Shown here: positions 7,554-16,377 of the stretch, one piece after another
How the letters are laid out: each line of letters opens with the position of its first letter
How positions within the stretch are numbered: the stretch's first letter is position 1
Assembly (NCBI GenBank): GCA_937898885.1
Contig: CALDKD010000122.1
Span: 1-52,005, forward strand
DNA: 52,005 nucleotides
Source of the DNA: an uncultured Bacteroidales bacterium
Lineage (GTDB): Bacteria > Bacteroidota > Bacteroidia > Bacteroidales > Bacteroidaceae
Direction: 5' to 3'
The notes under the pieces: generated by a model
Seen by the model: the letters and a program-made list of their open reading frames with translations, nothing else
Told to the model about the DNA's origin: nothing
The model's database searches: none
Program-made: the position numbers and the translations under genes

Positions 7554-9521
7554 ATGCTCAATATGGATGACGAACTGATAAAGGAGTCCAGCAATTATTC
7601 TGCTGAGAACATACAGGTACTGGAGGGGTTGGAAGCTGTGCGCAAGCGTCCTGCAATGTATATAGGCGATATAAGCGAGAAGGGACTGCATCACCTTGTT
7701 TATGAGGTGGTTGACAACTCGATTGATGAGTCGATGGCTGGGTATTGCACTCATATTGAGGTGTCAATCAATGCTGACGGCTCGGTGTCGGTTCAGGATA
7801 ACGGCCGAGGTATTCCGGTTGATATGCACGAGAAGGAGCATCGCTCAGCCCTTGAGGTCGTAATGACTGTGCTTCACGCCGGCGGTAAGTTTGATAAAGG
7901 CTCCTACAAGGTCTCCGGAGGACTTCACGGAGTAGGTGTGAGCTGTGTCAACGCTCTCTCTACCAAAATGGTCACCGAGGTGTTCAGAAACGGCAAGATA
8001 TACAGGCAGGAGTATTCAAAGGGCAAGCCTGTTACCGGCGTTGAGGTAAGCGGCACATCGGACCATACCGGTACCCGTCAGACATTCTGGCCGGACGGCT
8101 CGATATTCACTACCACAGAGTACAAATATGATATTCTGGCGGCACGTCTTCACGAGCTGTCATTCCTGAACGCGGGATTGAAGATATCTCTTACAGACTG
8201 GCGTACGGTTGACTCGGAGGGCAATCCGCGTCAGAACGTCTATTTCTCCAAGGATGGTCTCAAGGAGTTCGTCTATTATATGGATGAGAACCGCGTGCAT
8301 CTTATCAACGACTGCATCTATTTGAATACCGAGAAGCAGGGTATTCCTATTGAGGTAGCCATATTGTATAATACCGGTTATACCGAGACTATCAGGTCTT
8401 TCGTAAACAATATCAACACAATTGAGGGCGGTACCCATCTTATGGGCTTCCGTATGGCGCTGACGCGTACTCTCAAGAAATATGCCGATGACAACAAGTT
8501 CCTTGAGAAGGCCAAGGTTGAGATAGAGGGCGAGGATTTCCGCGAGGGTCTCTCGGCCGTCATATCAATAAAGGTAGCGGAGCCTCAGTTTGAGGGCCAG
8601 ACCAAGACAAAGCTTGGAAACAGCGAGGTTGCCGGTGCCGTGCAGCAGGCTGTGGGCGAGGCCTTGTCACAATATCTGGAGGAGCATCCAAAGGAGGCGA
8701 AGATGATTGTGGACAAGGTGGTGCTTGCCGCACAGGCCCGAGTAGCCGCCCGCAAGGCTCGCGAGAGTGTGCAGCGCAAGAGTCCTCTCAGCGGCAGCGG
8801 CCTTCCCGGCAAGCTTGCGGACTGCTCCGACAAGGATCCTGCAAAGTGTGAGCTTTTCATTGTTGAGGGAGATTCCGCAGGCGGTAGCGCCAAGCAGGGA
8901 CGTGACCGCCATACACAGGCTATCCTTCCTATCCGAGGCAAGATATTCAATGTTGAGCGTGTCATGTGGCACAAGGCGTTCGACCACGAGGAGGTAAATA
9001 ATATCATTCAGGCTATGGGCGTACGCTTCGGCCTGAACCCCGAGGACTCAAAACAGGCCAACTATGATAAACTCCGTTATTACAAGGTAATCATAATGAC
9101 CGATGCCGATGTTGACGGCTCACATATCGATACGCTTATTATGACGCTCTTCTTCCGCTATATGCCAGAGTTCATAGAGCAGGGACATCTCTATATAGCG
9201 ACTCCTCCATTGTATCTTTGTACAAAGGGTAAGGTCAAGGAGTACTGCTATAACGAGGTTCAGCGTCAGCGCTTTATTGACCAGTATGGCGGAGGTCTGG
9301 AGCAGAACATCACCACACAGCGCTACAAAGGTTTGGGTGAGATGAATCCGGAGCAGCTTTGGGAGACCACTATGAATCCTGAGAACCGTCTTCTCAAGCA
9401 GGTTCAGATTCAGGACGCAGCCGAGGCTGACTACATCTTCTCAATGCTGATGGGCGATGATGTAGGTCCTCGCCGTGAGTTCATAGAAAGCAATGCCACA
9501 TACGCTAATATTGACGCATAA
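7554..9521 (+). CDS. gyrB: DNA gyrase subunit B
   Basis: ATPase subunit of DNA gyrase, 655 residues from the ATG at 7554. An upstream in-frame TTG at 7527 is rejected because the promoter and A-rich leader fit 7554. Seen in order: GHKL ATP site (VVDNSIDE, DNGRGIPVD, GGLHGVGVSCVNALS), transducer domain with QTKTKLGN, TOPRIM domain (FIVEGDSAGGSAKQGRDR and DADVDGSHI) and the C-terminal QRYKGLGEMNPEQLW. The compact size, without the long insertion of proteobacterial GyrB, is normal for Bacteroidetes. ParE would look similar; the ending ATYANIDA and overall pattern favour GyrB. Its partner gyrA is not in the window. Confidence 0.93.
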   Translation: MLNMDDELIKESSNYSAENIQVLEGLEAVRKRPAMYIGDISEKGLHHLVYEVVDNSIDESMAGYCTHIEVSINADGSVSVQDNGRGIPVDMHEKEHRSALEVVMTVLHAGGKFDKGSYKVSGGLHGVGVSCVNALSTKMVTEVFRNGKIYRQEYSKGKPVTGVEVSGTSDHTGTRQTFWPDGSIFTTTEYKYDILAARLHELSFLNAGLKISLTDWRTVDSEGNPRQNVYFSKDGLKEFVYYMDENRVHLINDCIYLNTEKQGIPIEVAILYNTGYTETIRSFVNNINTIEGGTHLMGFRMALTRTLKKYADDNKFLEKAKVEIEGEDFREGLSAVISIKVAEPQFEGQTKTKLGNSEVAGAVQQAVGEALSQYLEEHPKEAKMIVDKVVLAAQARVAARKARESVQRKSPLSGSGLPGKLADCSDKDPAKCELFIVEGDSAGGSAKQGRDRHTQAILPIRGKIFNVERVMWHKAFDHEEVNNIIQAMGVRFGLNPEDSKQANYDKLRYYKVIIMTDADVDGSHIDTLIMTLFFRYMPEFIEQGHLYIATPPLYLCTKGKVKEYCYNEVQRQRFIDQYGGGLEQNITTQRYKGLGEMNPEQLWETTMNPENRLLKQVQIQDAAEADYIFSMLMGDDVGPRREFIESNATYANIDA

Positions 9522-9540
9522 AACTGAATATATTCATAAA

Positions 9541-9583
9541 GACAAGCGCTCCGCAATTCACAGAAGATTGCGGAGCGCTTGTC
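9541..9583. terminator. Bidirectional terminator between gyrB and the YbjQ-family gene
   Basis: Perfect 17-bp stem, GACAAGCGCTCCGCAAT (9541-9557) with ATTGCGGAGCGCTTGTC (9567-9583) and a 9-nt loop. It lies between convergent genes and is followed on the plus strand by TTATT. Confidence 0.8.
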
Positions 9584-9597
9584 TTATTCGTGTGGAT

Positions 9598-9918
9598 TCA
9601 CCTTTCCAGCGTGACGGCTGTTCCCGATGCCGTTACCATAAGCATGTTGCCTTGCCCCAGCACCTCATAATCAATATCTATGCCTATTACCGCATCTGCT
9701 CCCAGTCTCTGGGCCCGTTGCTCCATCTCCTGCAACGCCTGATGGCGGGCATTGATGAGCTCGTCCTCGTATGATGCGGAGCGGCCTCCCACAAAGTTCC
9801 GGAAGCCTGCGGCGAAATCTTTCAGAAAATTAACTCCGGCAATGACCTCGCCGAAAACAAGTCCTTTGTACTCTGCTATTCTCCTGTCCTGAACGCCAGG
9901 TGTTGTGGTCATTATCAT
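9598..9918 (-). CDS. YbjQ/UPF0145 family protein
   Basis: A small protein of about 106 residues (start ATG at 9918 or 9912) that matches the UPF0145/YbjQ family, also called the heavy-metal-binding domain family. Recognisable parts are the N-terminal TTTPGVQ, the central GEVIAGVNF, the ARHQALQEMEQRAQRLGADAVIGIDIDYE core and the strand MLMVTASGTAV. Members form pentameric rings; the function is not firmly established. The longer frame up to 10011 is rejected because it would run back through the promoter of the divergent alpha-galactosidase gene. Confidence 0.85.
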   Translation of the reverse strand: MIMTTTPGVQDRRIAEYKGLVFGEVIAGVNFLKDFAAGFRNFVGGRSASYEDELINARHQALQEMEQRAQRLGADAVIGIDIDYEVLGQGNMLMVTASGTAVTLER

Positions 9919-9981
9919 AGTTTCTACTATTATGTGATGAATTAATATTGTTCTGTGGCAAATATAAATAAACATTTTATG

Positions 9982-9989
9982 TATGTTTG
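9982..9989 (+). promoter_or_regulatory. -7 box of the alpha-galactosidase gene
   Basis: TATGTTTG matches TAnnTTTG, 22 bp before the ATG at 10012. Its position inside the longest open frame is the reason for choosing the later start. Confidence 0.5.
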
Positions 9990-10011
9990 CACAAACAGCA
10001 AAATAATGCAA

Positions 10012-11235
10012 ATGAAATCAATTGTCAAGGCCGCGCTGCTTACAGCGCTTGTCTTTCCACTCTGCGCCAATGCACAGAAGTGGGAGGGAATAGGAGAGAC
10101 TCCGCAGATGGGTTGGAACAGCTGGAACAAGTTCGCCCACCGTTTGAATGAGACACTTGTCCGCGAGACAGCGGATGCGATGGTGGAAGAGGGGCTGCTT
10201 GATGCCGGTTACGTATACCTTAATATGGATGACTGCTGGCACGGAGAACGTGATGCCGATGGCTTCATTACCTGCAATGCGGAGAAATTCCCGTCAGGTA
10301 TCAAGGCCCTGTCAGACTATGTGCATTCCAAAGGCCTCAAATTCGGCATCTACTCTGATGCGGGCAGGGAGACCTGTGCCGGCTATCCGGGCAGTCTCGG
10401 CCACGAGTATCAGGATGCCATTCAGTATGCGCGTTGGGGGATTGACTATCTGAAGTATGACTGGTGCCATTCTGAGGATGTGAACCCAAGAGGAGCATAC
10501 GCTCTGATGCGCGATGCATTGCGTGCGTCCGGTCGTCCTATTTTCTTCAGTATGTGCGAGTGGGGCAGCAACAAGCCCTGGACCTGGGCCAAGGAGGTAG
10601 GCAATTCCTGGCGTACCACTGGCGATATCTGTGCCGTCTTTGACAGCACTGGGATGCGCTCGTGGGAGAACAGTGTCATGACAATTGTGGAGCAAAACGT
10701 GAACCTTCGCAAGTATGCCGGCCCGGGACACTGGAACGATCCCGATATGCTTGAGGTGGGAAACGGAATGACCGCCAACGAGGACCGTGCCCATTTTACG
10801 CTCTGGTGCATGATGGCGGCTCCGCTGATACTTGGAAATGACATCTGCAATATGTCGCAGGACACCCGCGATATTATATTAAATAAGGAGGTGATTGCCG
10901 TTGATCAGGACCGACTGGGAGTTCAGGGCCTCCGCCTGAAGACAGAGGGTGACCTGCAATTCTGGTTCAAGCCCCTTTGCGACGGGGAATGGGCTTTCTG
11001 TCTGTTCAACAGAGGCAAGGAGCCGGTTGACTATGTGATAGACTGGCAGACACTTTGCTTTATCGATACCGAGGTGTCGGGTCAGGCTATGGCTTTTGAT
11101 GAGAGAGACTACAAGATCAGGGATCTTTGGGAGAAAGATGCCAAGAAGGCGTTCAAGGGCCTGACCGACAAGACTCTCTGCGTTACAGTTCCGGGCCGCG
11201 ATGTCGCATTGTATCGCCTGACTCCTGTGAGATGA
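10012..11235 (+). CDS. Secreted alpha-galactosidase, GH27
   Basis: This 407-residue glycoside hydrolase would release alpha-linked galactose, probably from dietary or host glycans, in the periplasm. A signal peptide of about 22 residues (ending ANAQ) precedes the family start MGWNSWN. The GH27 signatures are all present: MDDCW (residues 72-76), the nucleophile Asp150 in KYDWC and the acid/base Asp205 in SWRTTGDI, followed by GHWNDPDML and a C-terminal beta-sandwich. GH27 also includes alpha-N-acetylgalactosaminidases and isomalto-dextranases; the general pattern favours alpha-galactosidase. It stands alone without SusC/SusD neighbours. Confidence 0.9.
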   Translation: MKSIVKAALLTALVFPLCANAQKWEGIGETPQMGWNSWNKFAHRLNETLVRETADAMVEEGLLDAGYVYLNMDDCWHGERDADGFITCNAEKFPSGIKALSDYVHSKGLKFGIYSDAGRETCAGYPGSLGHEYQDAIQYARWGIDYLKYDWCHSEDVNPRGAYALMRDALRASGRPIFFSMCEWGSNKPWTWAKEVGNSWRTTGDICAVFDSTGMRSWENSVMTIVEQNVNLRKYAGPGHWNDPDMLEVGNGMTANEDRAHFTLWCMMAAPLILGNDICNMSQDTRDIILNKEVIAVDQDRLGVQGLRLKTEGDLQFWFKPLCDGEWAFCLFNRGKEPVDYVIDWQTLCFIDTEVSGQAMAFDERDYKIRDLWEKDAKKAFKGLTDKTLCVTVPGRDVALYRLTPVR

Positions 11236-11250
11236 TTTGCCGGACATATA

Positions 11251-11292
11251 AAAAGACAAGTCCCTGAGAATTTTCTCAGGGACTTGTCTTTT
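11251..11292. terminator. Bidirectional terminator between alpha-galactosidase and VOR operon
   Basis: A 20-bp perfect stem, 11251-11270 with 11273-11292, beginning AAAAGACAAGTCCCTGAG and ending in TCTTTTT. Both strands carry an A-run before and a T-run after the GC-rich part, so it can serve both converging genes. Confidence 0.85.
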
Positions 11293-11307
11293 TGTCTAAG
11301 GCTCAGG

Positions 11308-11847
11308 TTATTCCTTAACAAGGTCCATTCCTGCGGATATGGCCTTCTCGTTCATAGGAATGTATTTCCAGTTGCGCTCCGATACAGAGTGCTTGATGCC
11401 CTCCAGGACATACTCCATTTTGAGTATTGGGCGTATCTTCATAAATGCTCCGAGCAGGAACATGTTGGCAACCTTAGTCGCGTTCATCCTCGCAGCTGCC
11501 TCAATGGCTGGAATGGCATATACCTTTATGTCATCGCGGACTGGCTTGCGGGTGATTGTGCTTGGGGTGTACATAAGCACTCCGCCAGGCATTACACTCT
11601 GCTCGAATTTGTCCATTGACTGCTGGTTAAGAATGATGGCAGTGCTGAACTTCTGCAGAATAGGAGAGCTGATAGGGCTATCGCTCAGAATTACAGTGAC
11701 ATTTGCTGTACCACCACGTATCTCAGGGCCGTAAGACGGCATCCACGACACTTCCAGACCCTGCATAAGGCCCGAGTATGCTATTATCTTGCCCATTGAG
11801 AGAACACCCTGTCCTCCGAATCCGGCTATTATTATCTCTTCAGTCAT
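11308..11847 (-). CDS. 2-oxoacid:ferredoxin oxidoreductase, gamma subunit
   Basis: This 179-residue gamma subunit belongs to a four-subunit 2-oxoacid:ferredoxin oxidoreductase. The start TEEIIIAGFGGQGVLSMGKI and the segments SWMPSYGPEIRGGTANVTV and LSDSPISSP are typical of the pyruvate/ketoisovalerate oxidoreductase gamma family. It is the last gene of the leftward run and starts 9 nt after the stop of the beta subunit. The enzyme oxidatively decarboxylates a 2-oxo acid to an acyl-CoA while reducing ferredoxin in the cytoplasm. Resemblance of the alpha subunit to VorB suggests branched-chain 2-oxo acids. Confidence 0.87.
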   Translation of the reverse strand: MTEEIIIAGFGGQGVLSMGKIIAYSGLMQGLEVSWMPSYGPEIRGGTANVTVILSDSPISSPILQKFSTAIILNQQSMDKFEQSVMPGGVLMYTPSTITRKPVRDDIKVYAIPAIEAAARMNATKVANMFLLGAFMKIRPILKMEYVLEGIKHSVSERNWKYIPMNEKAISAGMDLVKE

Positions 11848-11856
11848 CGCTCTTTC

Positions 11857-12651
11857 TTATCTTGGTGCGTTCATATCCATAACAAGTTTCCCATCAACCT
11901 TGATGTCACCAAGCGGGTACTTCTTGAACATATTCTCTACCATCCAGTCGTTGGCGGCCTTTGGCGTCATGCCCCAGCCTGAGTTGCAGTTTGATACAAC
12001 CTCAACAATTGATGTGCCTTTCTTGTCGCGCTGGTTCTCAAAAGCCTGTCGCAGGGCTTTCTTCAGCTTGCGGACATTGGCCGGAGTATGTACGGAGTGA
12101 CGTGTCACATAGCATACGCCGTCAAGCTGTGCCAGCAGAGGGGTGATGTTCAGCGGGTAACCCATTGTCTTGACATCGCGTCCACGCGGGCAGGTGGTGG
12201 TCTTCATACCCTCAAGGGTGGTCGGAGCCATCTGTCCTCCGGTCATACCGTAAATGCCGTTGTTGATGAAAACTATGACAATGTTCTCGCCACGGTTGCA
12301 GGCGTGCATCGTCTCTCCGGTTCCGATGGCTGCGAGGTCACCGTCTCCCTGATATGTAAACACGAACTTGTCAGGCTGTACCCTCTTGATGCCTGTGGCG
12401 ACAGCGCAGGCACGGCCGTGAGCTGCCTCAACTACATCAAACTTGTAGAAATCATACAGGAAAACCGAGCAGCCTACAGGTGAGATGCCGATGACATCGT
12501 GCTCTATGCCCATCTCCTCAATCACTTCCGCTATGGTGCGTACCACAACTCCGTGTCCGCATCCGGGACAGAAATTGAAAGTGTTGTCCGACATCAGCCG
12601 GCTCTTTTTATATACCAGATTCTCTGGCTTGATTATATCTTGTGGATTCAT
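11857..12651 (-). CDS. vorA: 2-oxoacid:ferredoxin oxidoreductase, beta (TPP) subunit
   Basis: This 264-residue thiamine-diphosphate subunit contains FCPGCGHG near residue 28, the substrate/TPP segment SPVGCSVF and the TPP-Mg signature GDGDLAAIGTGE with the later NNGIYGMTGGQ. The cysteines of FCPGCGHG belong to the usual proximal cluster of this family. It lies between the alpha subunit (34-nt gap) and the gamma subunit (9-nt gap). By context it is the beta subunit of a VOR-type enzyme. A 2-oxoglutarate-specific (Kor) enzyme has a very similar beta subunit, so the substrate remains an inference. Confidence 0.87.
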   Translation of the reverse strand: MNPQDIIKPENLVYKKSRLMSDNTFNFCPGCGHGVVVRTIAEVIEEMGIEHDVIGISPVGCSVFLYDFYKFDVVEAAHGRACAVATGIKRVQPDKFVFTYQGDGDLAAIGTGETMHACNRGENIVIVFINNGIYGMTGGQMAPTTLEGMKTTTCPRGRDVKTMGYPLNITPLLAQLDGVCYVTRHSVHTPANVRKLKKALRQAFENQRDKKGTSIVEVVSNCNSGWGMTPKAANDWMVENMFKKYPLGDIKVDGKLVMDMNAPR

Positions 12652-12685
12652 AATAATCTAATAGGTGTTATGCCAAAAAAGATTT

Positions 12686-13765
12686 TTATTGCAGCCCGAA
12701 CTGACGGTACAGGGCGTTCTCTATTTCCTCAGGAGTAGGAACCATACCTCCCAGACGACCGAAGAACCCTACAGGCTTGCGTCCCTCGATGGCAAGACGT
12801 ACGTCCTCAATCATCTGGCCGGCATTCAGCTCTACTGACATAAAGCCCTTTATGCGATCATCCTTGGAAAGAGCCTCAATCTCCCTTGTCGGGAAAGGAT
12901 AGAGCGAGATAGGTCTGAACAGACCGATCTTGTGACCTTTCGCGCGGGCAAGCTCGATGCTCTTCTGTGCGATACGGGCTATGATTCCGAATGCTACGAT
13001 GATGTATTCCGCGTCGTCGCAGTGTATAGTCTCGTAACGGACCTCGTTCTGCTCCATCAGGCGATATTTGGCCTGAAGGCGCTGGTTTACCAGCTCGTGC
13101 TGCTGCGGAAGCAGATTCAATGATGTTACAAATCTGCGTTCCTTGCCCTCTGGCGTGCCATTGGTCGCCCAGTCCGGATACTCTGACATTCTGGGGCGCT
13201 GTTCCGGCAAAGTAATCTTCTCCATCATCTGTCCGAGTGCTCCGTCTGCCAGAATCATTACTGGATTGCGGTATTTGAATGCAAGGTCGAATCCCCCGGC
13301 AATAAAGTCTGCCATCTCCTGCACCGATTTGGGCGCCAGTGTGAGCAGTTTGTAGTCACCGTGGCCACCGCCTTTTACTGTCTGGAAATAATCAGCCTGG
13401 CTGGGCTGGATTGTGCCAAGACCTGGGCCTCCACGCGATACGTTGATAAGCAGGCAGGGCAACTCAGCTCCGGCGATGTATGATATACCCTCACTCATAA
13501 GGCTTACTCCAGGGCTGGATGATGATGTCAGTACACGGTGTCCTGTGGCTGCGGCTCCATATACCATATTGATGGCCGAGACCTCGCTCTCTGCCTGCAG
13601 TACCACCATTCCTGTGCGTGCGTATGCATCGGTCTCCATCAGATACTCCATAACCTCGGTCTGCGGGGTGATGGGATATCCGTAAAAGGCATCGGCACCG
13701 GCGCGGATAGCCGCCTCGGCAATTGCCTCGTTGCCTTTCATAAGTCTCATCTCTCTCTCTTCCAT
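12686..13765 (-). CDS. vorB: 2-oxoacid:ferredoxin oxidoreductase, alpha subunit, VorB type
   Basis: This 359-residue alpha subunit starts with the family pattern LMKGNEAIAEAAIRAGADAF, then YGYPITPQTE, QAESEVSAINMVYGAAATG and the strongly conserved RGGPGLGTIQPSQADYFQ. These segments agree best with my memory of the VorB (3-methyl-2-oxobutanoate) group. The C-terminal domain (GHKIGLFRPISLYPFP) is the transketolase C-type domain. It starts 8 nt after the ferredoxin subunit stop. The reaction would yield isobutyryl-, isovaleryl- or aryl-acetyl-CoA from the keto acids of Val, Leu, Ile or aromatic amino acids. Confidence 0.87.
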   Translation of the reverse strand: MEEREMRLMKGNEAIAEAAIRAGADAFYGYPITPQTEVMEYLMETDAYARTGMVVLQAESEVSAINMVYGAAATGHRVLTSSSSPGVSLMSEGISYIAGAELPCLLINVSRGGPGLGTIQPSQADYFQTVKGGGHGDYKLLTLAPKSVQEMADFIAGGFDLAFKYRNPVMILADGALGQMMEKITLPEQRPRMSEYPDWATNGTPEGKERRFVTSLNLLPQQHELVNQRLQAKYRLMEQNEVRYETIHCDDAEYIIVAFGIIARIAQKSIELARAKGHKIGLFRPISLYPFPTREIEALSKDDRIKGFMSVELNAGQMIEDVRLAIEGRKPVGFFGRLGGMVPTPEEIENALYRQFGLQ

Positions 13766-13773
13766 AATATCTG

Positions 13774-14004
13774 TTACTCTTCTGTTTTTACTCTATATAC
13801 GGATATCACTCCATCAGGGCATATCACGCCGCAATTGCTGCATCCTGTGCAGGACTCCGGCTTTTCCATAAATGCATAATGATAGCCCTTGCTGTTGACT
13901 TTGTCACTCATAGCTATTACCTGGTTTACGCAGGTATGCACGCAAAGCTCGCATCCTTTGCATCTCTCTATGTCAACTACAATCGCTCCTTGTATTTTTG
14001 CCAT
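13774..14004 (-). CDS. 2-oxoacid:ferredoxin oxidoreductase, 4Fe-4S delta subunit
   Basis: A 76-residue ferredoxin-like protein with two 4Fe-4S binding motifs, CKGCELCVHTC and CTGCSNCGVICP. It is the electron-transfer subunit of the oxidoreductase. It lies 14 nt after the FKBP gene and 8 nt before vorB, giving the order delta-alpha-beta-gamma that is also seen in many KorDABC-type operons. Confidence 0.88.
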   Translation of the reverse strand: MAKIQGAIVVDIERCKGCELCVHTCVNQVIAMSDKVNSKGYHYAFMEKPESCTGCSNCGVICPDGVISVYRVKTEE

Positions 14005-14018
14005 AATATAATAATGTC

Positions 14019-14636
14019 TTATAGTTTTTCTGTACCACGTGAGAACTTTACCAGATTTACATCGAACACAAGCGTCGAGTATGCCGGAACGGTGTTGTGG
14101 TCCATGTCATTGTAACCAAGCTGGTAAGGTATGTAAATTCTCCAAAAGTCTCCCTCCCTCATATTTGATACGGATGTGATCATTCCGTTTACCAGTCCTG
14201 ACAGTATGAAATGTGCCGGGATGTTAATGCTCTCGTCCAGCTGTGGTGTCTTGTAAGACTGGTCGAAAACAAAACCTTCCGGATGCTCCACCGTAGGTAT
14301 GAGCCTGCCGCGATAATTGATTTTTATACTGTCGTTGTAGATAGGAGACTCCTTGCCTGTGCCTTTACGCAGGACCTTGCAATATACATAGTCACCTGTC
14401 GTCAGGTCTGTGGCATCTGGATTCAACCTGTATGAGAGAATGCGGAACATCTGTCCTTCGGAGGCTTCCTGCGGAGTAACGACTCTCTGGTGCGACACAG
14501 CGGTGGCTAATGAGTCAACAAATGCCTCATTGCGCTCCTGCCAGTTGCTGAACTCTGTCTCCTTGGCCGACTCAGAGCAGGCCGTAATAAGCAGGATGGC
14601 TGCCAAAAGATATAATGCCCTTATATTTCCCTTCAT
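14019..14636 (-). CDS. FKBP-type peptidyl-prolyl isomerase lipoprotein
   Basis: This 205-residue lipoprotein has the lipobox LLITAC (Cys near residue 20), so it is anchored in the envelope. The C-terminal half carries the FKBP pattern: NDSIKINYRGRLI, FDQSY, IPAHFILSGLVNGM, then YIPYQLGYND and TLVFDVNLV. It should speed proline isomerisation during folding of exported proteins. It sits 10 nt after glyS and 14 nt before the VOR ferredoxin gene. Confidence 0.88.
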   Translation of the reverse strand: MKGNIRALYLLAAILLITACSESAKETEFSNWQERNEAFVDSLATAVSHQRVVTPQEASEGQMFRILSYRLNPDATDLTTGDYVYCKVLRKGTGKESPIYNDSIKINYRGRLIPTVEHPEGFVFDQSYKTPQLDESINIPAHFILSGLVNGMITSVSNMREGDFWRIYIPYQLGYNDMDHNTVPAYSTLVFDVNLVKFSRGTEKL

Positions 14637-14646
14637 AAAGATTGTC

Positions 14647-16185
14647 TTATAAAGTTTTCAGAATGCTTGTGATGGTAACCTTGTCGGCAATGATGTTGCA
14701 GAGGTCATCAATCCTCACGCGCTCCTGAAGCATCGTATCGCGGTTACGCAATGTAACGGTGCCATCCTCAAGAGACTGGTGGTCAACGGTGATGCAGTAC
14801 GGTGTTCCGATAGCATCCTGACGGCGGTAACGCTTGCCGATTGAGTCCTTCTCGTCATACTGACAGTTGAAGTGGAACTTAAGCTCATTCTGAATCTTGT
14901 GTGCGAGCTCTGGCAGACCGTCTTTCTTAACAAGCGGAAGGATGCCCAGCTTGACCGGTGCCAGCGCGGCAGGCAGATGCAGTACAACGCGGGTGTCGCC
15001 TCCCTCAAGGGCCTGCTCCTCGTACGATGCGCAGATAATGCTCAGGAACATGCGGTCAACACCGATGGATGTCTCTATCACGAACGGGGTGTAGCTCTCG
15101 TTTGTCTCAGGATCAAAGTACTTGATGTTCTTGCCGCTGAACTTCTCGTGCTGTGACAGGTCGAAGTTGGTGCGGCTGTGGATACCCTCAACCTCTTTGA
15201 AACCGAACGGCATAAGGAACTCTATGTCGGTGGCTGCGTTTGCGTAGTGAGCCAGCTTGTCGTGATCGTGGAAACGGTACTTGTCCGCACCGAAGCCCAG
15301 GGCCTGATGCCACTTCATACGGGTCTCCTTCCATTTTGCGAACCAGTCAAGCTCTGTGCCGGGCTTGATGAAGAACTGCATCTCCATCTGCTCGAACTCG
15401 CGCATGCGGAAAATGAACTGACGTGCCACAATCTCATTGCGGAAAGCCTTTCCTATCTGGGCGATACCGAAAGGCAGCTTCATACGGCCGGTCTTCTGAA
15501 CGTTCAGGTAATTGACGAAAATGCCCTGAGCAGTCTCCGGACGCAGGTAAATCTTCATCGAGCCGTCCGATGTGGAGCCCATCTCGGTGGAGAACATAAG
15601 GTTGAACTGACGGACGTCCGTCCAGTTGCGTGTGCCGCTGATTGGGCATACAATCTCCTCGTCAAGGATAATCTGCTTCAGCTCGTCCAGGTTATTGTCG
15701 TTCATCGCCTTCGCATAACGCTCGTGAAGGGCGTCGCGCTTTGCCTGATGCTCCAGCACGTTCTTGCTGGTGGAGCGGTACTGAGCCTCGTCAAAGCTGT
15801 CGCCGAAACGCTTGCGGGCCTTGGCTACCTCCTTCTCAATCTTGTCGTCGTATTTGGCCATCTGCTCCTCAATCAGCACATCGGCACGGTAGCGCTTCTT
15901 GCTGTCGCGGTTGTCAATCAGGGGGTCGTTGAATGCGTCAACGTGACCGGAGGCCTTCCAAATGGTAGGGTGCATGAAGATGGAGCTGTCAATGCCGACA
16001 ATGTTGTCGTGCAGCAGCACCATACTCTGCCACCAGTATGATTTGATATTGTTCTTCATCTCCACGCCCATCTGACCGTAGTCATACACGGCGCCGAGGC
16101 CATCGTAAATCTCACTTGAAGGGAACACGAAACCGTACTCTTTGCAATGAGCTACGATTTTCTTGAAAACATCATCTTGTGTCAT
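14647..16185 (-). CDS. glyS: Glycyl-tRNA synthetase, dimeric type
   Basis: Class II aminoacyl-tRNA synthetase of 512 residues, the usual length of the single-chain dimeric type. The N terminus FVFPSSEIYDGLGAVYDYGQ, the motif-2 region FRNEIVARQFIFRMREFEQM, the GRTNFDLSQH-like segment (here HSRTNFDLSQH) and the motif-3 GVDRMFLSI are visible, followed by the anticodon-binding domain (APVKLGILPLVKK). It charges tRNA-Gly in the cytoplasm. It heads a six-gene leftward run with the FKBP lipoprotein and the VOR subunits. Confidence 0.95.
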   Translation of the reverse strand: MTQDDVFKKIVAHCKEYGFVFPSSEIYDGLGAVYDYGQMGVEMKNNIKSYWWQSMVLLHDNIVGIDSSIFMHPTIWKASGHVDAFNDPLIDNRDSKKRYRADVLIEEQMAKYDDKIEKEVAKARKRFGDSFDEAQYRSTSKNVLEHQAKRDALHERYAKAMNDNNLDELKQIILDEEIVCPISGTRNWTDVRQFNLMFSTEMGSTSDGSMKIYLRPETAQGIFVNYLNVQKTGRMKLPFGIAQIGKAFRNEIVARQFIFRMREFEQMEMQFFIKPGTELDWFAKWKETRMKWHQALGFGADKYRFHDHDKLAHYANAATDIEFLMPFGFKEVEGIHSRTNFDLSQHEKFSGKNIKYFDPETNESYTPFVIETSIGVDRMFLSIICASYEEQALEGGDTRVVLHLPAALAPVKLGILPLVKKDGLPELAHKIQNELKFHFNCQYDEKDSIGKRYRRQDAIGTPYCITVDHQSLEDGTVTLRNRDTMLQERVRIDDLCNIIADKVTITSILKTL

Positions 16186-16201
16186 AATTTGAAATTTTTC
16201 G

Positions 16202-16209
16202 CAAAATTA
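16202..16209 (-). promoter_or_regulatory. -7 box of the glyS-VOR run
   Basis: Minus strand TAATTTTG matches TAnnTTTG, 17 bp before the glyS ATG. No clear -33 box. Confidence 0.45.
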
Positions 16210-16346
16210 CTCAATACCTTTTATAATAAGAACCATATTGTCGCTTTCTTTGTTAAAAGAATGTTAACCCTGAATGGTTATGCAGTTAGTTTTCAACATA
16301 ATGGCCTTTTTGGGGCGTCTGAAATGGAAAAAATGAATAAAAAGTG

Positions 16347-16354
16347 TATCTTCG
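16347..16354 (+). promoter_or_regulatory. Possible -7 box of the topoisomerase IV A operon
   Basis: TATCTTCG differs from TAnnTTTG at one position and lies 24 bp before the ATG at 16378. Confidence 0.35.
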
Positions 16355-16377
16355 CACTTGGTAAATAATAAGCGGCA

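Noticed and set aside
9598..10011. Longer start of the YbjQ-family gene at 10011
   Set aside because: The extra N-terminal 31 residues do not fit the family and run through the intergenic promoter region.
15178..16041. 287-codon plus-strand frame
   Set aside because: It is fully antisense to glyS; its Leu/Val-rich composition is the mirror of a conserved gene.
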